In this document: one piece after another, positions 41,775-51,194 of the stretch | Position numbering within the stretch: position 1 is the stretch's first letter | Layout of the letters: every line of letters begins with the position of its first letter | Notes under the pieces: model-generated | The model's input: only the letters and a program-made list of their open reading frames with translations | What the model was told of the DNA's origin: nothing | Database searches by the model: none | Program-made: the position numbers and the translations under genes | Assembly: GCF_036226925.1 (NCBI RefSeq) | Contig: NZ_CP109031.1 | Coordinates: 8,432,001 to 8,496,000, forward strand | Reading direction: 5' to 3' | Length of the DNA stretch: 64,000 bases | DNA from: Streptomyces sp. NBC_00659 | GTDB lineage: Bacteria; Actinomycetota; Actinomycetes; Streptomycetales; Streptomycetaceae

Positions 41775-43400
41775 TCACGCCGGTTCGACGGGAACGGTCG
41801 GGCTGCTCGTCCCGGGTTCCTTGCCCCGGCCGGCTCGTCCGGTCGGCAGGTGCGTCGTGACCAGGAAACTCGCGAGCGTGATGCCTCCGGCCGCGAGGAT
41901 CGCCGCCTTCAGGCCGTTGAGCTGCGCCGTCGCGTAGGAGTCCGTGACGGCGTCGACCTCGGCCGGCGGCAGCCCGGCCTGTTCGGCCGCCGAACGCACC
42001 TGGTCGGTGGGGACGAAGCTGATTCCGGCTTCGAGCGCGACGCTGGTCTGGGTGCGTGCCTCCTGCGACACCGCCGGGTTCTTCGCCACCTGGTTGGTGA
42101 AGGCCTGCGCCAGGGCGCCGACGAGGATCGATCCGATCAGCGCGGTACCGAGGGCGGAGCCCAGATTCTGGGCGGTGAACTGGAGTCCGCCGACCTCGCT
42201 GCGCTCCTCCTCGCCGACGCTGGACTGCACCACGTTGCCGAGCTGCGAGGCGAGCAGGCCCATGCCGACGCCCAGCAGGGCCATGGCCCCGGCGAACTGG
42301 GCGTCGTCGATGTCCGGTTCGATGGTGGCCAGCAGCCACGTGATGGCTCCGAGCAGCGTCAGCAGGGCCAGTCTCACCACCCGGCGCGGTCCCATCACCC
42401 GCCCCAGCCTGGAGGCCAGTACGGACGCCAGCAGCATCGTGACGGACACCGGGAGCAGCCGCAGTCCCGTCTGGAACGCGTCGAATCCCTGCACCACCTG
42501 GAGATACAGCGGGATGGCGAAGAACAGCCCCAGCAGGATGAGGTTCTGGCTGACCAGCGTCAGCAGGCCGGAGCGCAGGGGCAGCCGGTGCAGCAGCGAC
42601 AGATGGATCAGCGGGTCGGTGCCGTGCGCCTCCCTGCGGCGCTCCCACTTGGCGAAGACGGCCAGGACGAGTACCCCGGCGGCGACGACGAACAGGGTCG
42701 GAGCGAAGCCGAGGACGGTGAAGGGCGGGTTGCGGGGCTGCACCCACCCCCAGGTGCCGCTCTGGAGGACACCCAGCACGCCCAGTCCCAGTCCGGCCGC
42801 CGACAGGAAGGCGCCCACGCCGTCCAGCCGGGGGCGGGGCTCGGGCCGGGGTCTGTCGGGGATCGCCCGGCGGAAGCAGAGCATCGCGACGACGACCACG
42901 ACCTCGCCCGCGAAGACCAGACGCCAGGTGAGGTACGTCGTCACCCAGCCGCCCAGCAGCGGTCCGACCGCGATGCCCGCACCGGCGAGCCCGCCGATGA
43001 CACCGTAGGCGACCGCCCGGTCCTTTCCGCTGTAGGACTCCGCCACGAGGGCCGCCATGGCCGGCAGCACCAGGGCGGCTCCGAGGCCCTCGATGACCGA
43101 CCAGCCGAGCGCCAGCACCCACAGGGTGGGAGCCACCGCGGTCAGGGCCGAGCCCACGCCGTAGACGACGAGCCCGACGAGGAAGAGCCGACGGCGTCCG
43201 AGGATGTCGCCGAGCCGCCCGCCGGTGGCCATGAACGCGGCCATGACCAGCGCGTAGAGCGTGATGACGGCCTGGATGGCGGTGACGTCGGTGTCGAAGT
43301 CCTCCACGAGCTGGCTGATGGACACGTTCATGACGGAGGTGTCCAGGACCATCAGGAACTGGGCCGTCCCGAGCACGGCAAGAGCGCGCCAGTGTTTCAC
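41775..43400 (-). CDS. MFS drug exporter, DHA2 (EmrB/QacA) family
   Basis: The 541-residue protein has 14 expected helices. Family motifs are LMVLDTSVMNVSISQLVEDF (motif D), ATGGRLGDILGRRRLFLVGL (motif A) and AVAYGVIGGLAGAGIAVGPL, LLGGWVTTYLTWR (motif C). It expels drugs or metabolites with protons. GTG at 43400 is chosen because GAGGTGG lies 9 bases upstream; an ATG at 43415 is the alternative. It is divergent from the large LuxR regulator, with the inverted repeat at 43435-43464 between. Confidence 0.88.
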   Translation of the reverse strand: MKHWRALAVLGTAQFLMVLDTSVMNVSISQLVEDFDTDVTAIQAVITLYALVMAAFMATGGRLGDILGRRRLFLVGLVVYGVGSALTAVAPTLWVLALGWSVIEGLGAALVLPAMAALVAESYSGKDRAVAYGVIGGLAGAGIAVGPLLGGWVTTYLTWRLVFAGEVVVVVAMLCFRRAIPDRPRPEPRPRLDGVGAFLSAAGLGLGVLGVLQSGTWGWVQPRNPPFTVLGFAPTLFVVAAGVLVLAVFAKWERRREAHGTDPLIHLSLLHRLPLRSGLLTLVSQNLILLGLFFAIPLYLQVVQGFDAFQTGLRLLPVSVTMLLASVLASRLGRVMGPRRVVRLALLTLLGAITWLLATIEPDIDDAQFAGAMALLGVGMGLLASQLGNVVQSSVGEEERSEVGGLQFTAQNLGSALGTALIGSILVGALAQAFTNQVAKNPAVSQEARTQTSVALEAGISFVPTDQVRSAAEQAGLPPAEVDAVTDSYATAQLNGLKAAILAAGGITLASFLVTTHLPTGRAGRGKEPGTSSPTVPVEPA

Positions 43401-43713
43401 CGGTGACCACCTCATCGATTCCGCCCGCGACGCCGCCGTGCCGGACAGGGGCGTCCGGCACGGCCGCACATCCACGGCACCTCCATGGCACCCGGACCTC
43501 GGCCTTCGCGCATCCGGGGAATCCGCTCCCATGGCACCCGGGACGGGCGCCCGGCACCTCACCCGCGGCGGGGGACCGGAGCCTGCCTTGCGACATTCGG
43601 GACAGCGGGTGACGATCAGTGTGCGGGGGTTACACCGGGGAGGGAGCCGTGGACCCGGACCACATCGGATCGGACGCGTCGCCGCTGCCGAGACATCGCG
43701 GAGGCGGGACCTC
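43401..43713. other. Divergent intergenic region with a 12-bp inverted repeat
   Basis: The 313 bp between the MFS exporter and the LuxR regulator hold the element at 43435-43464. No further gene is seen. Confidence 0.5.
43435..43464. promoter_or_regulatory. Perfect 12-bp inverted repeat between MFS and LuxR genes
   Basis: GCCGTGCCGGAC and its complement flank 6 bases, about 35 bases upstream of the exporter start. It could be an operator for the adjacent regulator or a hairpin in the leader. Confidence 0.45.
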
Positions 43714-46377
43714 ATGGCCGGGCTGCTGACCCCGGGCGGTGACCCACTGCTCGCCGTCCGGTTCACCGTCCCCGACCTGACGGAGACCTTCGTCCGCAGG
43801 CCGCGGCTGGTCGGACGCCTCGCCGAGGGTGTGCGAGGCCCCCTCACCCTGGTCAACGGGCCCGCGGGAGCGGGCAAGACGCTCCTGGTCGCCCACTGGA
43901 TCTCCACGATGGACCGTCCGGACGACGTGGCCTGGCTGACCGTGGAGCCCGAGGACACCGGCCCCGGCATCTTCTGGACGTACGTCCTGGAATCCCTGCG
44001 GCGGCACGGAGCGGACGTGCCGGACGACATCGGCAGCCCGTCGAGCCCCGGCGACGTCGACCACTCCCTGCTGACCCGGCTGGCGGCCTGGCTGAGCGAA
44101 CGCGCGGATCCCGTGATCCTGGTGCTCGACGAGTTCGACCGGGTGGGTGCCTCGGCCGAGGTCGCCGACGAACTCCAGTTCGTCCTGCGCCACGCGGGTG
44201 GTGGCCTGCGCCTGGTCGTCGTCAGTCGTACGGAGCCACAGCTTCCGCTGCACCGCTACCGCGCCGCCGGAGAGGTCGCCGAGGTCCGGGGCGCCGACCT
44301 GGCCTTCGTCCCGGGAGAGACGGCCGCGCTGCTGAACCGTCACGACATCCGGCTGTCGGAGGACGGCGCCCGATCGCTGACGGAGTGGACCGGGGGCTGG
44401 GCGGCCGGACTGCGCCTGTGCATCCTCGCGGCACAGCACGTCGACGACCCGGACACGTTCATCAAGAACTTCGAGGCGGGCCAGAGCACGCTCGCGGACT
44501 TCCTGCTGGCCGAGGTCCTCGAAGCGCAGACGGACGAGACACAGGACCTGCTCCTGCGTTCGAGCATCCTCGATCAGATCCACCCGGATCTCGCCAACGC
44601 CCTGACGGGCCGGGACGACGCGGATCCCATTCTGGCCGGGCTCCAGCACGCCAACGCCTTCGTCGAGGCCATCGGCCACTCGTGGTACCGGCTGCACCCC
44701 TTGTTCGCGGAGATCCTGCGGGTCCATCTGCGGGTCAGACTCCCGGGCCTGGAGCCGGAGCTGCACCGGCGGGCCGCCCGCTGGCTGAGCGAGTCGGGCC
44801 TGCTGGCGGAGGCACTGCCGCACGCGGCGGGGGCGGGCGAATGGGAGCTCGCGGCCGACCGCTTCGTCGACGAGCTGGCCATCGGCGAACTGCTGACGGG
44901 ACTCGACGCCGAGCGCCTCGACGGACTGTTCGCCGCCATGCCCCCGGACGCGGCCGGCCCGGCCGCGTGTCTGGTGCGCGCCGCCCGTGAACTCGTCCGC
45001 CACGACGTCGACCGGGGCCTCGACTACCTGCGCCGGGCAGGGGAGAGCCTGGCCGGCGACGAGGCCGGCACGGCGGCCCTGAGGCTGAGCCACGCGCTGC
45101 TGCGGGTGTTCGCCGCCCGGCTGACGGGCTCGGCCGAGGCGGCGCAGGCGGCGGCCGAGGACATGACGGCGGCGGAGCTGTCCCTTCCGGCCGAGCGGCT
45201 GGAACGGCACCCGGAACTGCCCGCCCTGATGCTCACCGACCTGGGCTCGGCACAGCTCTGGGCGGGACGGCTCGACGCGGCCCGGCTCTCGCTGTCCGCC
45301 GCCGTGCAGGTCGATGACGGGCCGTCCACCGCGTACCCCCGGCACGAGTCCCTCAGCCGGCTCGCCCTGATCGACCTCCTGTGCGGCCGGCCGAGCCGGG
45401 CGGAGTCGCACGCGCGGGCGGCGGTCGCCGAGGCGGAGCGCTCCGGCCTGCCGCCCGCCGCCCGGACGGGCGTCGCCCAGCTCGTCCTGGCGGCGGTCGC
45501 CGAGGAGCGCGACGATCTGGTGGCGGCGCAGACCCATCTGGACCAGGCGACCGCCTCCGGCACGGCCTCGCACGATCCCGTCGCGACGGCGGGCCTGGCA
45601 CTGCTGCGCTCCCGGATACTGCTGGCCAAGGGGCATCCGAAGGAGGCCTTGCGCGTCCTGGAGGAGCTGAAGCATCCGCCGCACGGGGTCGAGCCCTCAC
45701 CGTGGGTCAGCGACCGGGCCGCGCTGGCCATGTCGACCGCGTACCTGGCGCTGGGCGAACCGCTCGCCGCGGCGGAGGTGCTGGTGGAGGAGCGGGCGAC
45801 CGGGCCGGAGGCCACGGCGGCCGCCGCCCGTGCCCGGCTCGCCACCGGTGACCGGGAGGCGGCGCACGCCCTGCTCGACGCGCTCTCCGCCGAGGTGGAC
45901 GAGGGGCCCGGCATCGCCGTCCGGGTGCTGCTCGCGCGGGCGCAGACCGCGGACGCGCTGGGCGACGACTCCACCGCCCAGCGACTGGTGGCACGGGCCC
46001 TGCGGACAGCCAGACCGGAGCGTCTGAGACGGCCGTTCCTGGAGGCCGGCCCCTGGATACGGGCCTTCGTACGGCACCGGCCCGCGCTGGCCCAGGGCCA
46101 TGAGTGGCTCCCGGAGGCGGCCGCGGTCCGGGGTACCGGGCCGGGCCTGCGGACGGGGCAGGAATCCGTGATCGGCCCGGTGATCGAGCCGCTCAGCGAG
46201 CGCGAACAGGAGGTGCTGGAACGGCTGGCGCAGATGATGTCGAGGGACGAGATCGCGGCCGATCTGCACCTGTCGGTCAACACGGTCAAGACCCATCTCA
46301 AGAGCGTCTACCGCAAGCTCGCCGCGACCCGCCGGGGCGAGGCCGTACGACGGGCCCGCGACCTGCACATCCTGTGA
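43714..46377 (+). CDS. Large LuxR-family regulator (LAL/MalT-like)
   Basis: The 887-residue protein has an AAA-type ATPase at the N-terminus: Walker A GPAGAGKT (about residues 48-55) and Walker B VILVLDEFD. A long helical TPR-like middle follows, and a C-terminal LuxR HTH with LSEREQEVLERLAQMMSRDE and LSVNTVKTHLKSVYRKLAAT. MalT-like regulators bind ATP and an inducer before activating transcription. The ATG at 43714 has GGAGG 9 bases upstream. It is divergent from the exporter and may control it. Confidence 0.9.
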   Translation: MAGLLTPGGDPLLAVRFTVPDLTETFVRRPRLVGRLAEGVRGPLTLVNGPAGAGKTLLVAHWISTMDRPDDVAWLTVEPEDTGPGIFWTYVLESLRRHGADVPDDIGSPSSPGDVDHSLLTRLAAWLSERADPVILVLDEFDRVGASAEVADELQFVLRHAGGGLRLVVVSRTEPQLPLHRYRAAGEVAEVRGADLAFVPGETAALLNRHDIRLSEDGARSLTEWTGGWAAGLRLCILAAQHVDDPDTFIKNFEAGQSTLADFLLAEVLEAQTDETQDLLLRSSILDQIHPDLANALTGRDDADPILAGLQHANAFVEAIGHSWYRLHPLFAEILRVHLRVRLPGLEPELHRRAARWLSESGLLAEALPHAAGAGEWELAADRFVDELAIGELLTGLDAERLDGLFAAMPPDAAGPAACLVRAARELVRHDVDRGLDYLRRAGESLAGDEAGTAALRLSHALLRVFAARLTGSAEAAQAAAEDMTAAELSLPAERLERHPELPALMLTDLGSAQLWAGRLDAARLSLSAAVQVDDGPSTAYPRHESLSRLALIDLLCGRPSRAESHARAAVAEAERSGLPPAARTGVAQLVLAAVAEERDDLVAAQTHLDQATASGTASHDPVATAGLALLRSRILLAKGHPKEALRVLEELKHPPHGVEPSPWVSDRAALAMSTAYLALGEPLAAAEVLVEERATGPEATAAAARARLATGDREAAHALLDALSAEVDEGPGIAVRVLLARAQTADALGDDSTAQRLVARALRTARPERLRRPFLEAGPWIRAFVRHRPALAQGHEWLPEAAAVRGTGPGLRTGQESVIGPVIEPLSEREQEVLERLAQMMSRDEIAADLHLSVNTVKTHLKSVYRKLAATRRGEAVRRARDLHIL

Positions 46378-46452
46378 GCCGCGGCCCCGTCGCGTCGGAT
46401 GCCGGCCGGCCCGGTCGAACCCGGCCCGGTCCGGCTCCGGCGTCGGCGTCGG

Positions 46453-46872
46453 CTACGGCGTGTCCGTGTCCGGCCGGGCCACGCAGAGCGCCCAGATGAC
46501 GAATCCGTACAGGGCGATCAGCGTCAGCGACCAGACGGGGTAGTACGGGATGTCGAGGAAGTTGGCGATGATCAGCAGTGCGGCGATGCCCACGCCGATC
46601 ACCCGTGCCCAGGTGGCCGCCGTGAACAGGCCGATGCTCACGACCACGGCGAGCGCGCCGAGCGTCAGGTGGATCCAGCCCCAGCTCGTCAGGTCGAACT
46701 TGAAGACGTAGTTCTGGCTGGTGACGAAGACGTCGTCCTCGGCGACGGCCATGACGCCCCGCAGGATGTCCAGGACGCCGGAGACGAACAGCATCACCGA
46801 GGCGAAGATCATCAGGCCGCTCGCGGCCGTCATGGTGGCCTTGGAGCGGGTGTGATGCTGGGTGGTTGCCAT
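46453..46872 (-). CDS. DUF7144-like four-helix membrane protein
   Basis: The 139-residue protein has four membrane helices: SGLMIFASVMLFVSGVLDIL, WGWIHLTLGALAVVVSIGLF, VIGVGIAALLIIANFLDIPY and SLTLIALYGFVIWALCVA. This pattern is common in Streptomyces membrane proteins of unknown function. The ATG at 46872 follows GGAGG by 7 bases. Confidence 0.8.
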   Translation of the reverse strand: MATTQHHTRSKATMTAASGLMIFASVMLFVSGVLDILRGVMAVAEDDVFVTSQNYVFKFDLTSWGWIHLTLGALAVVVSIGLFTAATWARVIGVGIAALLIIANFLDIPYYPVWSLTLIALYGFVIWALCVARPDTDTP

Positions 46873-46988
46873 GGCGAGACCTCCGTTGCACGGGCTGCGA
46901 CCGCAGCCACTCACCACCGAGCCTGCGGCACCCGGGCCCGACCGGCCTCACCCCCTAAGGGTGACGGTGAACGGACGTCGTCCCCCGC

Positions 46989-48308
46989 TCAGTGGCCCAG
47001 CAGCGCCCTCAGCCCGGGTTGCAGGAGATCACCGTGAGCCCGTACGAGGTCGTCGCACAGGTCCCAGATGCGCTCGACGGGGAGAGCGGCGGCCGTCGCG
47101 GGGTCGGCCATCGCGGCGTGCCGGATGTGCCGCGGCTCGTTGTCGGTGGCGGCGCGGACCACCAGGTCGGTGACGGATACGTACGCGCTGTTCAGCGCGG
47201 CGCACTGCGGGGGCAGCGCGCCGACACGGGTCGGCTGCACCCCCAACGCGTCCGTCAGGCACGGGACTTCGACGACGCAGTCCGCCGGGAGGTTGTCGAT
47301 CAGGCCGCGGTTGGGCACATTGCCGTAGATCGTGCGGGGGGTGCCGGTGAGCGTGCTGTGGATGATCTGCGGGGCGTACTCCAAGGTGCCCTCGACGGGG
47401 AGGGGCACCCCGCAGGCCAGGGCCTCGCGGGTGCGCCGGTAGCTCGCGGCGTTCTCCTCGATGATGTCCAGATAGGCGCCCACCGGCAGCCTGAGCCGCT
47501 CGATCTCGCTGTCGTGGTGGAGGTACCACGGCACGTACTCCGAGGAGTGCTCGCTCGTCTCGGTGGGGTAGTGGCCGAGGCGGCGGTACATGTCCACGCG
47601 GACCCGGCGCAGCAGCCCGGGGTCCTTGGCGATGGCCTCGTCGAGGAGCGGGTACAGATCCTGGCCCGCGCGCTCGAAGCGCAGCACCCACGCCTGGTGG
47701 TTGACCCCGGCGGCCAGGTGGGTGACCTCCTCGAAGGGGACCCCGACGAGCTGGGCGAGGTCGTGCATCGTCCAGTGCACCGAGTGGCACAGGCCGGTGA
47801 CGCGCAGCTTCGGCGCGATGCGGCTCAGGTAGAGGACGTTCATCGCCATGGGGTTGGTGTAGTTCAACAGCAGGGCGTCCGGGCAGAGTTCGGCCATGTC
47901 GGAGGCGAGCGAGCGGAGCACCGGGAAGGTGCGCAGGGCCCGGAAGATGCCTCCGATGCCGAGGGTGTCACCGATGGTCTGGCGCAGTCCGTAGCGGGCG
48001 GGAACGGTGAAGTCGGTGCGCGTCGCGCGGTCCATGCCGACCTGGATGATGTTGATGACGAAGTCGGCGTCCTCCAGGGCCGCCCGTCGGTCGGGGTGCG
48101 CGGTGATGGCGGGCTCGGCGCCGCGTACGCCGGCGATGTGGCGGGCGGCGCCCTCGGCGGTGTCGAGCCGCTCCGGGTCGATGTCGTGCAACGCGATGCG
48201 CGCGTGCGCGAGTTCGGGGAACCTGAACAGGTCGGCCAGCAGTCCCTGGGTGAACACCACGCTCCCGGCTCCGATGAAGGCGATCTTCGGGGCGGTGACG
48301 TCGTTCAT
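46989..48308 (-). CDS. GH4-family glycosidase (alpha-galactosidase/6-phospho-glucosidase-like)
   Basis: The 439-residue protein has the NAD-binding start KIAFIGAGSVVFTQGLLADL, DADFVINIIQVGMDRATRTD, and the sugar/metal-site segments LLLNYTNPMAMNVLYLSRIA, GLCHSVHWTMHDL (Cys and His ligands) and AGVNHQAWVLRF. GH4 enzymes cleave by an unusual redox cycle using NAD+ and Mn2+. Specificity cannot be read from sequence; alpha-galactosides, alpha-glucosides and 6-phospho sugars are known. The ATG at 48308 overlaps the kinase stop as ATGA, and AGGAG precedes. Last gene of the operon 53335-46989. Confidence 0.88.
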   Translation of the reverse strand: MNDVTAPKIAFIGAGSVVFTQGLLADLFRFPELAHARIALHDIDPERLDTAEGAARHIAGVRGAEPAITAHPDRRAALEDADFVINIIQVGMDRATRTDFTVPARYGLRQTIGDTLGIGGIFRALRTFPVLRSLASDMAELCPDALLLNYTNPMAMNVLYLSRIAPKLRVTGLCHSVHWTMHDLAQLVGVPFEEVTHLAAGVNHQAWVLRFERAGQDLYPLLDEAIAKDPGLLRRVRVDMYRRLGHYPTETSEHSSEYVPWYLHHDSEIERLRLPVGAYLDIIEENAASYRRTREALACGVPLPVEGTLEYAPQIIHSTLTGTPRTIYGNVPNRGLIDNLPADCVVEVPCLTDALGVQPTRVGALPPQCAALNSAYVSVTDLVVRAATDNEPRHIRHAAMADPATAAALPVERIWDLCDDLVRAHGDLLQPGLRALLGH

Positions 48309-49291
48309 GAACGGCTCCTGGTCTCGTGGGTGCGGGGGGCTGGTGGAACTGCAGGGAGGTGCGCGCGGGCCGCGGCGAGGGCCTCGTCCCAAGTGGGCTG
48401 TGCCGCTGTACCGCCGTGTGCTCGGGTCGAGAGCGAACCGCAGGCCGCGGCCACCGTGAGCGCGGAGCGCAGGTCGAGGCCGCGCAGGGTCGCGGCGACG
48501 AACCCGGCGTCGAAGCTGTCGCCCGCGCCGACGGTGTCCACGGGGGCGACGGCCGTGGCCGGTGCGTGCGCGAGCCGCGTCCCGGTGTCGGCGAGGGCGC
48601 CGTTCGCGCCGTCCTTGACCACGACCGTCGGCCCCCGGCCGGCCAGGACGGCGGCAGCGGCGACCGGATCGGCTTCCCCGGACAGCGCCGACGCCTCGGC
48701 CGCGTTGGGCAACAGGAAATCGGTGAACTCCAGTACGGGGTCGATGAGTCGGTGGTCCCAGTGCCCGGCCGGGTCGTCATTCGTGTCGAGCGACGTCGTC
48801 GCGCCGGTCGCCCGGGCCAGGCCGAACACCGGGGCGAGGGACCGGGCCAGACGGGGCATCAGGAAGAACGAGGCCGCGTGCACATGCCGGGAGGCCGCTA
48901 TCAGGTCCCGCGGCACGTCCTCGGGACCGGTCTCGGTGAGACAGCCCTGCGCCGTCAGGATGGCCCGGTCCCCGTCCCCGGCCATGACGACGGCGGTGAG
49001 GGGTGTGGGCCGGACCGGGTCGGTGACCAGGAAGCCCACGTCGACACCGCGCCCGGCGAGCGCCTCGCGCACGAAGGCACCCGCGGGATCGTCACCCACC
49101 CGGCCCGCGAACGCGACCCGCAGCCCGAGCCGCGCGGCCCCGCACGCCATGATCGCGGCGGAGCCGCCGAGCACCAACCCGGCGTGCTCGACGAGCTGTT
49201 CGCGCTGCCCGAACTCCAGGGGGCCGCGCAACGGGCCGAGGACGACATCCGGATTGGCGTCGCCGACGACGAGGAGATCGAACGATTTCAT
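48305..49291 (-). CDS. PfkB-family sugar kinase
   Basis: The 328-residue protein has the ribokinase fold: LLVVGDANPDVVLGPLRGPL, VLGGSAAIMACGAARLGLRV (PfkB signature 1), LPNAAEASALSGEADPVAAA, and TVGAGDSFDAGFVAATLRGL with the anion hole and catalytic Asp. It should phosphorylate a monosaccharide released inside the cell. It overlaps the GH4 gene by 4 bases and follows the second permease by 6 bases, so it acts in the same pathway. Confidence 0.87.
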   Translation of the reverse strand: MKSFDLLVVGDANPDVVLGPLRGPLEFGQREQLVEHAGLVLGGSAAIMACGAARLGLRVAFAGRVGDDPAGAFVREALAGRGVDVGFLVTDPVRPTPLTAVVMAGDGDRAILTAQGCLTETGPEDVPRDLIAASRHVHAASFFLMPRLARSLAPVFGLARATGATTSLDTNDDPAGHWDHRLIDPVLEFTDFLLPNAAEASALSGEADPVAAAAVLAGRGPTVVVKDGANGALADTGTRLAHAPATAVAPVDTVGAGDSFDAGFVAATLRGLDLRSALTVAAACGSLSTRAHGGTAAQPTWDEALAAARAHLPAVPPAPRTHETRSRS

Positions 49292-49297
49292 GGTGGC

Positions 49298-50128
49298 CTA
49301 GCCCTTCAGACCGCTCGAAGTGAGCGACTGGACAAAGGTCTTCTGCGCGAGCAGGAACGCGACCAGGACGGGCAGCACGGTGATCACGTTGCCCGCCATC
49401 ACCGCCGACCACCGCGTGTGGTGCTGTCCCTGGAACGTCGTCAGACCGAGCTGCAAGGTGTACCGCGTGTCGTGGTTGATCGCGATGAGCGGCCAGGACA
49501 AGTCGTTCCAGGTGCTCAGGAAGGTCAGCACCGCGACGGTGGCCAGCGCGGGCCGGGCCAGCGGCAGCACGATCGAGAACAGCACCCGCAGCCGCGAACA
49601 CCCGTCGATCCAGGCCGCCTCCTCCATCTCCCTGGGCAGCGCGAGGAAGAACTGCCGGAACAGGAAGACCGCGAACGGGGTGACGAGCGAGGGCACGATC
49701 AGCGCGCCGAGCGTGTCGATGAGACCCAGCTCCTTCATCACCAGGAAGGTCGGGATCATCGTGAGCTGGAAGGGGATCACCATCGTCGCGAGCATCAGGG
49801 CGAGCAGGGTCCGTGACCCGGCGAACCGCATCCGCGCGAAGGCGTAGCCGCCGAGCGCTCCCAGCAGCAGGTTCGACAGGACGGCCGCGACCGCGACGAT
49901 CAGCGAATTGGCGAACCAGCGCGGGAACATCGCGTTCCCGAGCACATACCGGTAGCCGCCCAGGTCGATCCCCTTCGGCCACAGCGCGGGCGGGAACCGG
50001 TTGATCTCCGCGTCGGACATCACCGAGCTGAGCACCAGCCACACCAGCGGCAGCGCGAAGCACAGGGTCAGCGGCGCCAGCAGCAGGTGCCACGTGCTCG
50101 GCCTGCGGGAGGCCGCGGGTGAACTCAT
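49298..50128 (-). CDS. Carbohydrate ABC transporter permease (MalG-like)
   Basis: The 276-residue protein has six membrane helices and the EAA loop EEAAWIDGCSRLRVLFSIVL. FRQFFLALPREMEEAAW and LIAINHDTRYTLQLGLTTFQ are typical of MalG-type permeases. It forms the channel with the permease upstream. The ATG at 50128 overlaps that gene's stop as ATGA, with AAGGAG 7 bases upstream. No ATPase gene is present, so a shared MsiK-type ATPase is expected. Confidence 0.88.
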   Translation of the reverse strand: MSSPAASRRPSTWHLLLAPLTLCFALPLVWLVLSSVMSDAEINRFPPALWPKGIDLGGYRYVLGNAMFPRWFANSLIVAVAAVLSNLLLGALGGYAFARMRFAGSRTLLALMLATMVIPFQLTMIPTFLVMKELGLIDTLGALIVPSLVTPFAVFLFRQFFLALPREMEEAAWIDGCSRLRVLFSIVLPLARPALATVAVLTFLSTWNDLSWPLIAINHDTRYTLQLGLTTFQGQHHTRWSAVMAGNVITVLPVLVAFLLAQKTFVQSLTSSGLKG

Positions 50129-51087
50129 CGGACCACTCCTTCGGTACGTTCCTGCCATCGCCGCAGAAGCCGCAGCGCCCCGCCCGCCACCAGCAGGGCG
50201 ACCGCGAGGACGTACGCCGCGGCGGCCCCGTAGCCCGCCGTGAACGTCTGGAACGCCTGCTGCCAGACGAAGTAGACGACCACGCCGGTCGAGCCGAGGG
50301 GGCCGCCCTTCGTCGTCACATAGATCAGGTCGAAGACCTGGAGTGCCGTGATCAGCTGCCACAGCAGCAGGAACACGGTGACCGGGGTGAGGGTCGGCAG
50401 GACGATGTGGCGCAGCACCCGCACGCGGCCCGCCCCGTCGATCCGCGCGGCTTCCACCAGTTCGGGCGGCACGTCCTGCAGCGCGGCCAGATAGACGACG
50501 ACGCAGAATCCGACACCGCTCCACAGCGAGATGAGTACCAGCAGATAGATCGCCTGGTCGGGGTCGGTGAGAAAGCCCTGCGGGGACAGCCCGAGCTTGT
50601 GCAGCAGGGAGTTCGCGACACCGAACTCGGGATCGAGGATGAATGAGAACAGCACGCCCTGCGCGGTCGCCGAGACCACGAACGGAACGAAGACGAGCGT
50701 GCGGTAGAGGCCGATGAACTGGATACGGCGGTTCAGCGCCAGGGCCAGCATCAGCCCGCCGAACAGGCTGAGCGGCACGTAGAGGGCGGCGTACAGCAGG
50801 GTGTTGCCCACGGCCGTACGGAAGTTGGGGTCCTGGGCCAGGGCCCGGTAGTTGTCGAGGCCGACCCAGCGGCCCGGGGTGACCAGGTCGTCGGCCCGGA
50901 ACGAGAGCAGCAGCGACCAGACGACGGGCACGATGCTCAGACCGAGGATCACGACGACCGCCGGACCGATGAAGGCCCAGGCGGTGGCGGTCTCCCGACG
51001 GCCGCGGCGGCGGGCGGCGCGCCGTGCGGCGGCCGGGGTCACCGCGGGGCCCGGAACGACGGTGATGGCACGGGGAAGGGTGGACAT
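50125..51087 (-). CDS. Carbohydrate ABC transporter permease (MalF-like)
   Basis: The 320-residue protein has an Arg-rich N-terminus then six helices, starting ATAWAFIGPAVVVILGLSIV. The EAA loop reads VEAARIDGAGRVRVLRHIVL. It pairs with the MalG-like permease. The ATG at 51087 follows AAGGAGG by about 7 bases. The gap to the upstream substrate-binding gene (90 bases) contains a 21-bp tandem repeat. Confidence 0.88.
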   Translation of the reverse strand: MSTLPRAITVVPGPAVTPAAARRAARRRGRRETATAWAFIGPAVVVILGLSIVPVVWSLLLSFRADDLVTPGRWVGLDNYRALAQDPNFRTAVGNTLLYAALYVPLSLFGGLMLALALNRRIQFIGLYRTLVFVPFVVSATAQGVLFSFILDPEFGVANSLLHKLGLSPQGFLTDPDQAIYLLVLISLWSGVGFCVVVYLAALQDVPPELVEAARIDGAGRVRVLRHIVLPTLTPVTVFLLLWQLITALQVFDLIYVTTKGGPLGSTGVVVYFVWQQAFQTFTAGYGAAAAYVLAVALLVAGGALRLLRRWQERTEGVVR

Positions 51088-51131
51088 GACGGCCTCCTTC
51101 AGCCGGAAGTCGGCTGGGAACGTCTGAAGTC

Positions 51132-51194
51132 GAGGTGACCGGGGGACGAGCCGAGGTACACCGGGGACGAGCCGAGGTCACCGGGGGATGAGCA
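51132..51194. repeat. Three 21-bp tandem repeats at the end of the binding-protein gene
   Basis: GAGGTGACCGGGGGACGAGC-like units begin at 51132, 51153 and 51174. The third copy contains the stop codon of the binding-protein gene. The repeats fill most of the gap to the first permease gene. Confidence 0.65.
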
